A DNA stretch of 52,334 nucleotides from F1-120-MAGs118 sp013360535 (GTDB lineage: Bacteria > Planctomycetota > UBA1135 > GCA-002686595), in NCBI GenBank assembly GCA_026647215.1, contig JAPKHC010000047.1, forward strand, positions 1 through 52,334, in the 5' to 3' direction. Below are positions 27,713 to 37,062 of the stretch, in pieces. The position numbers were made by a program, and so were the translations under genes. Within the stretch, counting starts at the first letter, position 1. Every line of letters begins with the position of its first letter. A model generated the notes under the pieces. That model was given only the letters and a program-made list of their open reading frames with translations, searched no databases and was not told where the DNA came from.

Positions 27713-30598
27713 CTAGTAGGTCTTGTGCATCTTCTCGACCGCCCAGTCCTTGCCCTCGCCGTGGCACACGGCGCAGGACTCGTACCCGGAGACCGAGGTC
27801 TGCACGGCGATGTGGGCCTGGGCGGCGGTGGAGTCGTGGCAGGCGCCGCAGGTGTAGCCCCACTCGCGCACCGGCACGTTCTGGGCCGTCGGGTGGTTGC
27901 GGTCCGTCGGCGCCTTCCACAGCTCGCTCACGCCGTGGCACATCGTGCAGTTGGCGGCCGCGCCCGGCAGCGCCGGGAACACGACCTCGCCGTACTGGTA
28001 GGACGTGAAGTTGTTGGGGTACGCGGTCGAGCCGAAGCCGTTGACCGTGTACGTCGAGGCGTTCGCGAGCTCCTCGCCCATGTGGATCTTGTGGAGCATC
28101 TCGCGGAAGGAGATCGCGACGCCGGCGGTCTCGGGCGCGTTGGGCGCGACCATCCGCGGCCGGTCCTCGGCGCCGGAAGCGCCGTGGCACAGGATGCAGG
28201 CGTCGAAGCCGCGGCGGCCACCGCCGTGGAACAGCATGTCGTTGTGGCACTGGTAGCAGGAGTTGGCGTCCGGCACCGCGCCGTAGGGCTCATCCACGGT
28301 CGCCGTGCCGACCAGGAAGTTCTTGGCCGTCGTGAAGGACGTGCCGCGGTAGCTGTTGCTCTCGCCGAACAGGTTGAGCGTCAACGTGCGCGCGCCCCAG
28401 ATGCCGACCATGTAGGTGCCGTCGACGATCGACTTGCCGGTCCACTCGCCCGTGGTCTCGTCGACCGTCGGGCCCGCGTTGAAGCTGAGCGGATAGGTCG
28501 CCGGCATCACGAAGTCGGTCGTGTAGGTGACGAGCACCGCGTTGCCCGCGCCGAAGTCGGTCACTTCCGTGATCTCGCCCGTCGTCGCGTTCAGCGTGTA
28601 GTCGACCGTCACGGCCTTCGTCGTGAGCTGCACCTCGGCCACCGCGGCGCCAGCGGAGTGCGCGACGCGCGTGCCGGGCTGGTAGCTCGTGCCGAGCGCA
28701 CCGAACCACAGGCGGTTGCCGTCGACCCACTGGATGCGGAGGTACTCCTCCTTGCCGACGACGCCGTCCTCGATCACGAGGTAGTCGTCCTTGGCGAAGC
28801 CGGCGGAGCTCGCGACGTCGATGTAGTTCGACAGCGCGCCCGCGGCGCTCGCCAGCACGCTCGCGCCACCGGCGGTCCCGGTCCGCGCGAACACGGTCGT
28901 CGTCGCGCCGGTGATGTTCCAGTGCGGCGTCATGCCGGTCGTGAACACGTCACCGATGCCCCCCGTGGCGTCCCCGACGAACTCGAGGATGTTCACCTGC
29001 GGCAGGTTGACGGTGTAGGGCTGCGAACCCTGCAGCTTGGCCTGCGGGATCGACGTGCTGAGCAGCGCGTTGAGGTTCGAGGTCGGGCCCGAGACCACGA
29101 CGCTGTAGGTGGAGGACACCGACGGGCTGACGGCGTTGCCGGCGTCGTCGGTCAGCGTGAACGTGACCGCGACCTTCTCGCCGACGTCGATGTTGCCATC
29201 GGCGTTGTTCGTGCCGGCTTCGGCGACGGTCGAGATGTCGACGTTGAGCCCGGCGTTGAACGTGCCGTCGTAGAGCGGGTGGGTGTGCGCATCCTCGACC
29301 GCGAGCGCGTTGCCGGCGGTGTCGTGGCACAGCTTGCAGTTGGAGTTGTCGGCCTGCGCGCCCATGGTCTGGCCGTTCGCCGTGTACGGGCGACCCCAGA
29401 CGATGTCGTCGTGGCACGCACCGCAGGCCTGACGCGTCGGCTGCGACTTGAAGAGGTCGCCCTGGGTCGGGCCCGTGAGCGGGCCACCGCCGTCGGGATC
29501 GCCGTGGCACTTGTCACAGGCGACGACGCCGAAGCGCATCGTGTCCTCGAGGGTCTTGTTGGGCGCCGAGAGCGCCGTGTAGCCCTGGTCGCGCGGCATG
29601 GCGATGTTCAGGCTCGGCCAGACCGGGAAGTGCACTTCCGAGTAGTCGATGATCGAGTCGCCGAAGCCGACGGCCTGGTAAGGCGTCGCCGTCGCGGCGT
29701 AGTTGCGCGAGCCGTCGAGGTTGGTGCTCACGCCGAGCACGCTCGGCAGGTGCGAGCCGTTGTGGATCTTGTGGATCATCACGCGGAAGTCCATCGAGAC
29801 CCCCGGCGTGCCGCCGGCGACGTTCGGATTGTTGCGGTCTTCCGAACCCGCGGTGTGGCACAGCACACACAGCTTGACGTCGCGGCGCAGCTCGCCGTGG
29901 GCGCGCAGGCTCGAGTGGCACTGGTTGCAGTTGTCCTGCGCGACGACCTCGCGCGGCTCGAGCGCACCGGAGCCGATCACGAAGTCGACGACCGCGTTGT
30001 CGGAGAGCCGGTAGGCCGTGCCCTCGACCGTGAAGTTCCAGCCGAAGTACAGGCCGACGGAGTAGGTGCCGTTGACCAGCGGCTGCCCGGTGAGCTCGCC
30101 GTCTTCGGGCCCGAAGCTCGCCGTGTCGTTGTAGGGCGCCGCGTACACCGCGGGAATCGCGTCCGCGAAGGTGTAGGTCCAGCTGCCGTCGCCGTTGTCG
30201 ACCGACGCCGTGAGCACGTTGGTCTTCTCGGGGATGACGCGCTGGTAGTTCTCGGTCGGGCCGCTGATCATGATGCGGCCGTAGTTGAGCTCGCTGAAGT
30301 CCCACTCATCGCCGTTGGACTTCTCGAGCGTGAAGCGCACCGCGACGCGGTCGCCGACCTGGAACGATCCGCCGGCGCCCGAGCCACCCGACAGCGACAG
30401 AACGTTGATCACCATGCCCGGCGTGTCGTCGCCGGGCTCGATCTCGGTGCTCGTCGGAGGCGTCGGGCCGCCGGGACCCTGAGGGCCTTGCGCGCCGTCG
30501 TCGCCGTCCGAGCAGGCCACGAAGGTCGTCGAGAGCAGGGCCGCGAAGAAGTACGCGCCAAGGGCGGAACGGCGATGGGAAATGTTCAGCAGCGTCAT
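27713..30598 (-). CDS. Decaheme outer-membrane cytochrome lipoprotein, OmcA/MtrC family
   Basis: The 961-residue lipoprotein (lipobox in STTFVAC) has the OmcA/MtrC four-domain layout: an N-terminal beta-barrel-like domain (~40-215), five CXXCH sites (~220-425: CNQCH, CVLCH, CDKCH, CGACH, CKLCH), a second beta domain (~440-770), and five more CXXCH sites (~780-945: CYQCH, CILCH, CTMCH, CGACH, CAVCH). Paired motifs such as FRVMIHKIHNG and FREMLHKIHMG are typical of the family. It would sit on the cell surface and exchange electrons with minerals, electrodes or partner cells. A GDDGAQGPQGPGGPTPP linker follows the lipidated Cys. AGGAGG lies 10 bases before the ATG at 30598, and a weak sigma-54-like site is upstream. 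The barrel and 13-heme lipoprotein genes upstream complete the conduit. Confidence 0.93.
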   Translation of the reverse strand: MTLLNISHRRSALGAYFFAALLSTTFVACSDGDDGAQGPQGPGGPTPPTSTEIEPGDDTPGMVINVLSLSGGSGAGGSFQVGDRVAVRFTLEKSNGDEWDFSELNYGRIMISGPTENYQRVIPEKTNVLTASVDNGDGSWTYTFADAIPAVYAAPYNDTASFGPEDGELTGQPLVNGTYSVGLYFGWNFTVEGTAYRLSDNAVVDFVIGSGALEPREVVAQDNCNQCHSSLRAHGELRRDVKLCVLCHTAGSEDRNNPNVAGGTPGVSMDFRVMIHKIHNGSHLPSVLGVSTNLDGSRNYAATATPYQAVGFGDSIIDYSEVHFPVWPSLNIAMPRDQGYTALSAPNKTLEDTMRFGVVACDKCHGDPDGGGPLTGPTQGDLFKSQPTRQACGACHDDIVWGRPYTANGQTMGAQADNSNCKLCHDTAGNALAVEDAHTHPLYDGTFNAGLNVDISTVAEAGTNNADGNIDVGEKVAVTFTLTDDAGNAVSPSVSSTYSVVVSGPTSNLNALLSTSIPQAKLQGSQPYTVNLPQVNILEFVGDATGGIGDVFTTGMTPHWNITGATTTVFARTGTAGGASVLASAAGALSNYIDVASSAGFAKDDYLVIEDGVVGKEEYLRIQWVDGNRLWFGALGTSYQPGTRVAHSAGAAVAEVQLTTKAVTVDYTLNATTGEITEVTDFGAGNAVLVTYTTDFVMPATYPLSFNAGPTVDETTGEWTGKSIVDGTYMVGIWGARTLTLNLFGESNSYRGTSFTTAKNFLVGTATVDEPYGAVPDANSCYQCHNDMLFHGGGRRGFDACILCHGASGAEDRPRMVAPNAPETAGVAISFREMLHKIHMGEELANASTYTVNGFGSTAYPNNFTSYQYGEVVFPALPGAAANCTMCHGVSELWKAPTDRNHPTAQNVPVREWGYTCGACHDSTAAQAHIAVQTSVSGYESCAVCHGEGKDWAVEKMHKTY

Positions 30599-30648
30599 GG
30601 TCGAATGGCCTCCTGGTGGGGCGGGGACGATCGTCCGCACGTCTTGTC

Positions 30649-30662
30649 GCAACATTCGGCCC
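30649..30662 (-). promoter_or_regulatory. Possible sigma-54 promoter of the decaheme gene
   Basis: On the minus strand GGGCCG-AATG-TTGC keeps GG, CG and TTGC of the consensus at the right spacing but not the full GGCACG. The predicted start is about 40 bases before the ATG at 30598, similar to the better site upstream of 27471. A perfect inverted repeat TGCAGA-TGG-TCTGCA at 30666-30680 lies immediately upstream. Confidence 0.4.
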
Positions 30663-30747
30663 GCATGCAGATGGTCTGCAGTGCGTAGGGCGGCACCCGA
30701 GAGAGCGCAGAAGTTCACGCCGCGGGCGCAAGGGGCACGACGAATGC

Positions 30748-30791
30748 AAAACGACGGCCCCGACCTCTCGCGCTCGAGAGGCCGGGGCCGT
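30748..30791 (-). terminator. Intrinsic terminator after the 13-heme lipoprotein gene
   Basis: ACGGCCCCG-A-CCTCTCG (30754-30770) pairs with CGAGAGG-C-CGGGGCCGT (30775-30791) with one mismatch and a 4-base loop. On the minus strand it is followed by CGTTTTGC. It separates the barrel/13-heme transcript from the decaheme gene, which then needs its own promoter. Confidence 0.85.
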
Positions 30792-30893
30792 GGAAGTCGC
30801 CGGCGTGCTCGCTGGCCGTGAAGCCGTTCTCGGTCGCACCGTGCGACGCCGCGGGCAGCCCGAGAGCTCGCGCTCTCGTCGATTCACGGGAGG

Positions 30894-31919
30894 TCAGCGG
30901 TGGCAGAGGTTGCAGCTGTCTCCGTTGTCGACGTGCGGCAGGGGCTGGCCCGCGCCGTGGCACATGCGGCAGTTCATGCCGTCGGTGTGGTCGGGCGGCT
31001 TGGGCGTCGCGAGCGCGTGGCTCGGCGTCCCGTTGTGGCAGACCGAGCAGCTCTCGCCCTCGATCGGGAAGTGGCAGCCTGTGCAGTGGCGACTGGTCGT
31101 GCCGCCCCAGTTGCCGATGTGGCTCTGCGGGCGGCTCTCCTGGTGGCAGCGCACGCAGGAGTCGTCGCGGTGGCAGGTGGCGCAGCTCGCACGATCGAGG
31201 CTCGCGCTGATGCCGTGCCCACGCAGGCGCCAGTAGTCGGTGTGGTTCTGCGGCTGCGTCGACAGGTGGCAGGTCGTGCAGCTCGACTCCTGATGGCACA
31301 GCGAGCAGGTGTCCGCCGTCGCCTCCGAGCCGCCGCGCACGGTCGAGCCGTGCATGCGCATCCAGACCGCGCTGTGCGTCGCCGGCGCGACGTCCTCGCG
31401 CAGCGTCGTGTGGCAGGTCGAGCACTCGTTGGCCGTCTGGCGCTCCTCGTGGCAGCTCGTGCAGCTCGCCATGCTCGCGCGCGGCAGCGCGAGCACGTCC
31501 ACGTTGGCCTCGATGCCGACGTGGCACGCCGCGCAGTCCATGCCGGCCTCGGTGTGACGCCCGTGCGGGAACACGACGTCCCCGCCGACGGCGCCGCGGT
31601 GCGCGGCCTTGAGCTTGGTGCCTTCGAAGAACTGCGCGATGCGCTTTTCCTCGGGCTTTTCGGCGTCGATCTCGGTGTGGCACAGGTTGCACTGCGCCAG
31701 CACGGGGATCGTCGGCGCCCCGCCGGAGTCGCTCTCCATGTGGCAGTCCTCGCAGGACATGCCCTCGTCGGTGACGTGCTTGGCGTGGCTGAACGCGAAG
31801 CGCGGCTCCGACGGCACGAGGGCCTCGTAGAGCATGCAGCCCGCGAGCGACGAGAGCGCGAGGGCCGCCACGGTCAGCCTGGGGCTGAAACAACGCCGGA
31901 TCGTTCTCAGAAGCGCCAT
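30894..31919 (-). CDS. 13-heme periplasmic cytochrome c lipoprotein of a porin-cytochrome conduit
   Basis: The 341-residue lipoprotein (ALALSSLAGC) has 13 CXXCH sites in about 300 residues, so almost the whole chain is heme-packed, as in MtrA/DmsE- and OmaB-type proteins that fill an outer-membrane barrel. Heme sites include CEDCH, CNLCH, CAACH, CTSCH, CSTCH, CSLCH, CTTCH and six more up to the last residues (CNLCHR). Its start lies 13 bases inside the end of the barrel gene, so the two are translationally coupled, which supports a stoichiometric complex. A lipid anchor is unlike MtrA (soluble) but fits Geobacter-type conduits. Confidence 0.9.
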   Translation of the reverse strand: MALLRTIRRCFSPRLTVAALALSSLAGCMLYEALVPSEPRFAFSHAKHVTDEGMSCEDCHMESDSGGAPTIPVLAQCNLCHTEIDAEKPEEKRIAQFFEGTKLKAAHRGAVGGDVVFPHGRHTEAGMDCAACHVGIEANVDVLALPRASMASCTSCHEERQTANECSTCHTTLREDVAPATHSAVWMRMHGSTVRGGSEATADTCSLCHQESSCTTCHLSTQPQNHTDYWRLRGHGISASLDRASCATCHRDDSCVRCHQESRPQSHIGNWGGTTSRHCTGCHFPIEGESCSVCHNGTPSHALATPKPPDHTDGMNCRMCHGAGQPLPHVDNGDSCNLCHR

Positions 31920-33427
31920 GTGGCCCCCAGGGTCAGGACGTGGTAGGAGTCCGTCGAATCGTCCTGGAAGTCGTAGGCACCTTCCAGCGACCAGCTCTCG
32001 CCGAGTTTCTTGCGCATCCGCAAGTACCACGAGCGCACGTCGTCGCGCTCGCGATTGAGGAAGAAATCGTAGCGATAGAGCGCGTAGTTCGAGCCGCCCG
32101 AGAGCACGAGCCCGTTGCTGAACTTGCGGCTCAGGTCCGCGCCCCAGGTCTCGACGTCCTGATCGTCGCTCGACCAGACGTCGCCGGTGAGCGTCAGCGT
32201 CAGGTCCTTCACCGCCGCGAGGTCGAGCAGCACGAGACTCAGCCAGCCGCGGTCGTAGTCGCGGTTGAAGGAGCCTTCGGTCGAGCTGTCCTCCAGACGC
32301 CGCAGGTCGAGCCCGCCGTCGACGCGGTAGTCCTCGCCGAGCCCCTTGGAGGCCTGCACGCGGAACTGGTCGTAGGGCTGGAAGTCCTGCAGCGACTCGA
32401 AGAACGGATCGAACTCGAGCGCGAAGCTGGTCTGCACCTCGAGCAGGCGGTACCAGCTCGCCTGCACCGTCAGGTCGAGCTCGGGATCGCTCCACGTGCC
32501 GCGCAGGCGCAGGTCGCGGTCGGTCTCCTCGAGGCGCGTGTAGTTGACGTCGAGGCGTGAGCGCTCGTCGAGCCGCTGGGTGAGCGACGCGCCGAGCAGG
32601 TCGTTCTCGTTGGCGCCGAAACGATCCTTGTCCTCGATGTGCATCCAGTCGAGGCGCACGCGGCCGCCGGTCCACGGCTTCGCCTCGCCCCACATCCCGA
32701 ACAGCTCGTCGCCGGTCGCCGACTGCTCGTACAGCCGCACCGGCACGCCACCGTAGGCACCGCCGCGCCAGTTCCACGCGCCGGCGGAGTTCGTCGCGAG
32801 GCTGACGCCATCGAAGTACGCGAACACCGGTGTCTGGAAGTCGCTCTGGCGGCCGATGCGCAGCGCGGAGAGCTTCGGCGCGTCGTGCACGTCGACCCAC
32901 GCCTCGTACAGGAGGCCCTGCACAGGGTCGCTCCACGCGTCGGCGAGGTTGGGGTACACGTACTGCCCGTCGCGGTCGCTCTGCCCATCGAGGTCGGCCG
33001 CCACACGCCCCATCAGGTGCGCCGTGACGCCGTCCTTGCGGGAATCGCCGACATCGAGCACGAGCGTCTCGTAGAAGTCCTGATCGTGGGCCCCGCCGCT
33101 CGTGCGCGCGCGGTAGCGGCTCGACAGGCTGCCGTGGATGGCGAGCTCGTCGGACTCCTGCTTCGGCGCCGCGGCACCCGCCGGGGCCACCGTCGCCGAA
33201 CCTTCGTCGGCGGCGAGGCTCGCCCCAAGGTTGGTGACCTCCTGCCCAGCGGGCGCGACGGCCGGCGCGCCGGACGCGGGGGACGCGGCGGCGGCTTCGT
33301 GCGTCCCAGTCGCCGGAGGCGGAGCCTTCGGAGCTGCGGCGCAGGCACACAGGAACGCGGCGGCGGAACCGATCGCGGCCGGGAGGGCTACGCGCGGGCG
33401 TCGACGCTCAAGCGACGGGTGCTGCAT
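31907..33427 (-). CDS. Outer-membrane beta-barrel protein (porin of the cytochrome conduit)
   Basis: The 506-residue protein has a basic N-terminus and hydrophobic signal (VALPAAIGSAAAFLCAC, possible lipobox), an Ala/Pro-rich linker of about 60 residues, then many amphipathic beta strands alternating with acidic turns. It ends in an aromatic residue (DSYHVLTLGATWRF), the signature of BAM-inserted barrels. The barrel starts near HGSLSSRYRARTSGG. It could enclose the 13-heme protein, as MtrB or OmbB does. No sequence family was identified with certainty; the call rests on barrel features and gene order. ATG 33427 is chosen because it precedes the signal; an ATG at 33580 in the same frame overlaps the regulator's stop (TGATG) but would add 51 residues before the signal. 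Confidence 0.8.
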   Translation of the reverse strand: MQHPSLERRRPRVALPAAIGSAAAFLCACAAAPKAPPPATGTHEAAAASPASGAPAVAPAGQEVTNLGASLAADEGSATVAPAGAAAPKQESDELAIHGSLSSRYRARTSGGAHDQDFYETLVLDVGDSRKDGVTAHLMGRVAADLDGQSDRDGQYVYPNLADAWSDPVQGLLYEAWVDVHDAPKLSALRIGRQSDFQTPVFAYFDGVSLATNSAGAWNWRGGAYGGVPVRLYEQSATGDELFGMWGEAKPWTGGRVRLDWMHIEDKDRFGANENDLLGASLTQRLDERSRLDVNYTRLEETDRDLRLRGTWSDPELDLTVQASWYRLLEVQTSFALEFDPFFESLQDFQPYDQFRVQASKGLGEDYRVDGGLDLRRLEDSSTEGSFNRDYDRGWLSLVLLDLAAVKDLTLTLTGDVWSSDDQDVETWGADLSRKFSNGLVLSGGSNYALYRYDFFLNRERDDVRSWYLRMRKKLGESWSLEGAYDFQDDSTDSYHVLTLGATWRF

Positions 33428-33579
33428 GGTGGAGGGAACCGGGAGTGCGGGGGAAGAAAGGCGATCGGGCCCCCCGCGGGAGCTTCGATCGACGGCAGTC
33501 TGGGAGCGCGAGGCGGCGGCGAGCGACGCTGGTGCGTCCGCCCGGCCTGTCGCCCATCGGCGCGCGTGGGAAGAACGCA

Positions 33580-34998
<1,419 letters not shown>

Positions 34999-35179
34999 GG
35001 CGCGTGGAGTGCGGAAGAGTTCGCGGAGCGGAAGGGACCGTCCCCCCGCGCCGTAGCTCCGGACCGCCCGGCGGCGCGCAGGACCTTTGTCCTTGCACAA
35101 CCTATGCCCGACCTCGTCCCCCATGCGCTACGCACCCCTGCCCATCCGCGGGATTCCAGAGGACGCATAGGATCCCCCC

Positions 35180-36838
35180 ATGGTCACCCCGTCCGGGATT
35201 TCCTCCGCGCTTTCGGACGACAACGGTCGTAGGGAGCCGCCGTCGGCCCTCCCCACCCGCGAGGAACTGCGCGCCCTCGAGGCGACGGTGCGCTCGACGG
35301 CCGGGGAAGAGACCGCGGACCGTGTGCTGTTCGAGGTCGGGGTGCGGCTGGGCCGCCAGTTCGCCGACGAGCTGCCCGAGGCCGAGCTCGGCGAGCGCGT
35401 GCGCGCGGCGTTTGCGCGCTTTGGCGCCTGCGGCTTCGGCGCGCTCGAGATCCGGGCGCTGGAGAGCGACCCGGGCGCGGGGCAGTTCCATCTCGCCGGG
35501 GTGCTGACGAGCTCCGTCGAGACCGAGCTCGGTCGCTGCACGCGCCGCCAGCCGACCCACGCCGCCAGCGGCTTCACCGCGGGCTTCCTGTCGAGCCTGT
35601 TGAGCCGGCTCTCGGGGCTCGACCTCACCAGCACCCCGATCGGCTGCTCGAGCTGCCTCGCCCCCGGCGGCTGCAGCTTCGACGTGCGCCCGTCGCACGA
35701 GTTCACGGCCGTCGAAGGCCCGCGCCACGCCCCGCCGGGCAGCCCACGCTTCTTCCTCGGCGCCGTCGGGCCGTCGCTGGCGGGCGCGGAGGTCTCGCTC
35801 GACGACATGCTCGAGACCACCGACGACGCGGTGATCCTGATCGACAACGAGGACGTCGTGCGCTTCTGGAACCGCGGCGCCGAGCGCATGTTCCAGTTCG
35901 CTCCCGACGAGGTCGTCGGGCGCCGCATCGGGCGCATCGTGCCGCAGGACGTGCTCGATTCGGGCGAGCTCGAGCGCATGCGGCGCGAGCTCGACCAAGG
36001 CCGCTCGGTGAACAACTTCATCACGCGTCGCGTCCGCAAGGACGGCGTCGAGCGCTGGTGCAGCCTGACGCGCACGCCGCTGCGCGACGCTCACGGTCAC
36101 GTCGTCGGCTCGACCGCGATCCTCAAGGACATCACCGAGCAGCGCCGCACCGAGGCCGAGCTCGCGCGCTCGCGCACGCTGGCGGCGGTCGGCGAGATGT
36201 CGGCCAAGATCGCGCACGAGATCAAGAACCCGCTGGCGGGCATCTACGCCGCCGTGCAGGTGCTCTCGCGCGAGCTGCCGGCGAGCCATCCGCATCGCGA
36301 GATCTTCGACGAGATCGGCGAGGAAGTGCGGCGCGTCGACCAGACCGTGATCGACATGCTGCGCTTCTCGCGGCCGGTGCCGCCCAAGCTCGCGCCGCAC
36401 TCGCTGCGCGCGATCGTGCGCGACGTGGTCGACCCGCTGCGGCGCGTGTTCCCCGAGCTCGCGATCGAGCTGCGCGTCCCCGACGAGCTCGTGCTCGCGA
36501 TCGACGAGCGCATGCTGAGCCAGGTGATCGAGAACCTCGTGTCGAACGCGCTGCAGGCGACCGAAGGCAAGGGCACGCGCGTGATCGTCGAGTCGCGGGT
36601 CGAGCCCGAGGCGGTCGTGCTCGAGGTGCGCGACGACGGCCCGGGCGTGCCGCCCGCGCTGCGCGAGGAGATCTTCGAGCCGTTCGTGACGACCAAGACG
36701 CGCGGGACGGGGCTCGGCCTGCCGATCGCGCGCAAGAACGTCGCCGCGCACGACGGGCTGCTCACGCTCGACACGGCTCCCGAGGGCGGCGCCTCGTTCC
36801 GCGTGCAGCTCCCGCTCTCGGCGCTGGCGAGCCGCTGA
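35180..36838 (+). CDS. Sensor histidine kinase with N-terminal V4R-type domain and PAS domain
   Basis: The 552-residue protein has no obvious membrane helix. Residues ~30-180 resemble a V4R (4-vinyl reductase) small-molecule-binding domain with a Cys cluster (GCSSCLAPGGCSFDV). A PAS domain follows (LDDMLETTDDAVILIDNEDV ... VVGSTAILKDITEQRR), then HisKA with H346 (AHEIKNPLAG) and HATPase (NLVSNALQAT, DDGPGVP, GTGLGLPIARKNV). It is the probable partner of the divergent NtrC-type regulator. V4R domains in other regulators bind aromatic ligands or metal, and the Cys residues could hold a metal or cluster as redox sensor; this is inference. GAGGACGCATAGGAT precedes the ATG. Confidence 0.93.
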   Translation: MVTPSGISSALSDDNGRREPPSALPTREELRALEATVRSTAGEETADRVLFEVGVRLGRQFADELPEAELGERVRAAFARFGACGFGALEIRALESDPGAGQFHLAGVLTSSVETELGRCTRRQPTHAASGFTAGFLSSLLSRLSGLDLTSTPIGCSSCLAPGGCSFDVRPSHEFTAVEGPRHAPPGSPRFFLGAVGPSLAGAEVSLDDMLETTDDAVILIDNEDVVRFWNRGAERMFQFAPDEVVGRRIGRIVPQDVLDSGELERMRRELDQGRSVNNFITRRVRKDGVERWCSLTRTPLRDAHGHVVGSTAILKDITEQRRTEAELARSRTLAAVGEMSAKIAHEIKNPLAGIYAAVQVLSRELPASHPHREIFDEIGEEVRRVDQTVIDMLRFSRPVPPKLAPHSLRAIVRDVVDPLRRVFPELAIELRVPDELVLAIDERMLSQVIENLVSNALQATEGKGTRVIVESRVEPEAVVLEVRDDGPGVPPALREEIFEPFVTTKTRGTGLGLPIARKNVAAHDGLLTLDTAPEGGASFRVQLPLSALASR

Positions 36839-36940
36839 GCGCGCCCGCCAGCGGGCCTTCCGCCGCGGGCTCCGCCCCAGCTGCCGTGAGCGTCAGAATG
36901 CGACTTCGCCCGTCCAGCCGCAGGATTTTGGCCTGCACAG

Positions 36941-36957
36941 TTGAGACTGGTTCTCAA
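36941..36957. promoter_or_regulatory. Palindrome TTGAGA-N5-TCTCAA, possible Fur-like operator
   Basis: TTGAGACTGGTTCTCAA has perfect 6-base arms and lies in a locally AT-richer patch about 105 bases upstream of the secreted propeller gene at 37063. It resembles Fur-family boxes of the type TGAGAAT-N-ATTCTCA, but no Fur gene is visible here and the match is partial. Confidence 0.35.
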
Positions 36958-37062
36958 TTGGGTAGAGTCCCCCGGCGCGGGCCCAGCCCCCCGCAAAGCG
37001 CGCAAGCGTTTATCCTCCAGATCCCGCTCGCCCGGCCCCCTTCGAGCCCCAAGGCACCCCAC

